Shown here: positions 6,085 to 7,103 of the stretch, one piece after another
Position numbering within the stretch: position 1 is the stretch's first letter
Layout: each line of letters opens with the position of its first letter
DNA from: an uncultured Eubacteriales bacterium
GTDB taxonomy: Bacteria; Bacillota; Clostridia; UBA1381; UBA9506
Direction: 5' to 3'
NCBI GenBank assembly: GCA_902478395.1
Contig: CABSKZ010000140.1
Span: forward strand, 1-7,103
DNA length: 7,103 nt
Translations under genes and position numbers: made by a program
Notes under the pieces: generated by a model
Database searches by the model: none
What the model was told of the DNA's origin: nothing
Seen by the model: the letters and a program-made list of their open reading frames with translations, nothing else

Positions 6085-7103
6085 CTATTCTTTTTGTTCC
6101 ACCAATAATCCGCCGTTTTCCGTCTTTTCAGATAACTGCCATCCAAACGCTTCACACAGCTTGTCCGCCCGAATATAAACCTTCCCATATTCTGCCACGC
6201 AGTAAGGCTCTAGTTTCAATTCTCCGGTTATATTTCCGCCAAACAACAACTTCTCCTGATTATAAAAAATAAAATGGGTTCCCTTCCATTCCAATTCTGT
6301 CTGACCCGCGCTCCACTTCGCACTTCCTCCGGCAGCCTCCACCAGTGGAACAAGTGGAAAATAGTACGCCCCATCACGCATTAGGGACGGGTAGGTTACC
6401 CGATGCTTTTCGAAATAAATTGGCCGTTCTTTTTCGCTGACATAAAATACTTGCGCTTTTTCCGGCAGCCCATAATATTCGTAAGCGTATTTCTGAAAAA
6501 ACCCATCCTCATACAGCATGGTATACGCGTAGGGATACTGAACATCGACGTTCACTTCAGCCCAACCATTTGTATCATACTGACTGATGCTGGTCAGGCT
6601 TTCCCGAATTACCTGGTGATTGTGATAGTAACCCTGCAAAGTCGGCGTAAAAGCCAAAAGTCCCAAGACTGTCAAAATAGTAAAGCTCCAAAAGCAGGAA
6701 CGCGTCTCTATATAGTTTTCCGCAAGGCGCATCCCCACTGCGGCAATGCTGCAAATCAATAACAGCGCCGCCGGAAATACCGTGCGCAGCACAGGTCCCG
6801 GCACAAACAGCATGATGGCAAGCGTCCCCAGCATAGCCAGCAGATAAAAGGACACATTACAATACCGCTCCGAACGAAAAAAAGCAATGGTACACACTGC
6901 TAGATAGGCAACTGCACAAAGCATCAAAATAGAATAGGGAATTTGCTCCTTTGGATACGCCATCTGACAAAATAAAATAACTGCGGCAACGCCAAATCCG
7001 CTATATAAAAGCTTTGGCAGCGATTTATCAAACAGCGGCAACAGTCCTGCAAGAACAAAAAACAGGCTCAGATACCACCCGAAGCCCTCCCGCCCCAGAA
7101 CCA
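6085..7103 (-). CDS. Polytopic membrane protein with C-terminal copper-amine-oxidase-like (stalk) domain, 5' end outside window
   Basis: The reading frame stays open to the right edge, so the true start lies beyond the window. A TTG at 7041 is an internal leucine rather than a start, because the 20 codons before it (ending FFLVAGLL) continue a hydrophobic helix. About 338 residues are visible. The first half has about six transmembrane segments up to FTILTVLGLLAF. After it comes a soluble part of about 185 residues, probably outside the cell. Its last 100 residues resemble the copper amine oxidase N-terminal-like (stalk) domain of Firmicute surface proteins: two related units, YYFPLVPLVEAAGGSAKW (visible residues 247-264) and GKVYIRADKLCEAFGWQL (306-323). 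The membrane part with GYYHNHQVI and YEYYGL recalls DUF6056-type proteins, which is tentative. No enzymatic function can be assigned. It is followed by fbp on the same strand, but fbp has its own promoter. Confidence 0.85.
   Translation of the reverse strand, partial: VLGREGFGWYLSLFFVLAGLLPLFDKSLPKLLYSGFGVAAVILFCQMAYPKEQIPYSILMLCAVAYLAVCTIAFFRSERYCNVSFYLLAMLGTLAIMLFVPGPVLRTVFPAALLLICSIAAVGMRLAENYIETRSCFWSFTILTVLGLLAFTPTLQGYYHNHQVIRESLTSISQYDTNGWAEVNVDVQYPYAYTMLYEDGFFQKYAYEYYGLPEKAQVFYVSEKERPIYFEKHRVTYPSLMRDGAYYFPLVPLVEAAGGSAKWSAGQTELEWKGTHFIFYNQEKLLFGGNITGELKLEPYCVAEYGKVYIRADKLCEAFGWQLSEKTENGGLLVEQKE

Noticed and set aside
7039..7041. TTG as start of the right-edge membrane protein
   Set aside because: The frame is open upstream to the window edge and those 20 codons encode a hydrophobic helix, so the codon is internal and the gene is truncated by the window.

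Overview
The window looks like a low-to-mid GC Firmicute, most likely a clostridium of the Oscillospiraceae/Lachnospiraceae type. The main reason is a class III fructose-1,6-bisphosphatase, a form largely typical of Firmicutes. AGGA/AGGTGA-type ribosome binding sites, strong TTGACN/TATAAT promoters and TTG/GTG starts fit the same picture. The genus cannot be named from sequence alone.

Layout, left to right. A complete small cold-shock protein gene (+) starts at base 7 and is followed by a clear hairpin terminator. A well-formed sigma-A promoter at 416-444 then drives a MATE-family efflux transporter (+, 476-1804). A strong, apparently bidirectional terminator (1844-1894) closes that gene. A second, clearly diverged MATE transporter (-, 2183-3529, TTG start) runs toward it, so the two pumps lie tail to tail. 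The 378-base gap between them holds a doubtful 83-codon minus-strand ORF. It has a plausible promoter and ribosome binding site, but its stop codon lies beyond the shared terminator.

Upstream of the second pump is a 306-base intergenic stretch rich in inverted repeats. Next comes fbp (-, 3836-5824, GTG start), with a near-consensus promoter about 110 bases upstream and a structured leader. The window ends in the 3' part of a minus-strand gene (6085 to the edge) for a polytopic membrane protein whose external C-terminus resembles a copper-amine-oxidase-like (stalk) domain.

The genes do not form one pathway: fbp is gluconeogenic housekeeping, csp is an RNA chaperone, and the two MATE proteins are multidrug/toxin exporters. 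Each main gene appears to be its own transcription unit. No mobile element, CRISPR array, tRNA or rRNA was seen. The points most worth checking are the small ORF that crosses its terminator, the repeats upstream of the second MATE gene, and the membrane/stalk-domain fusion.
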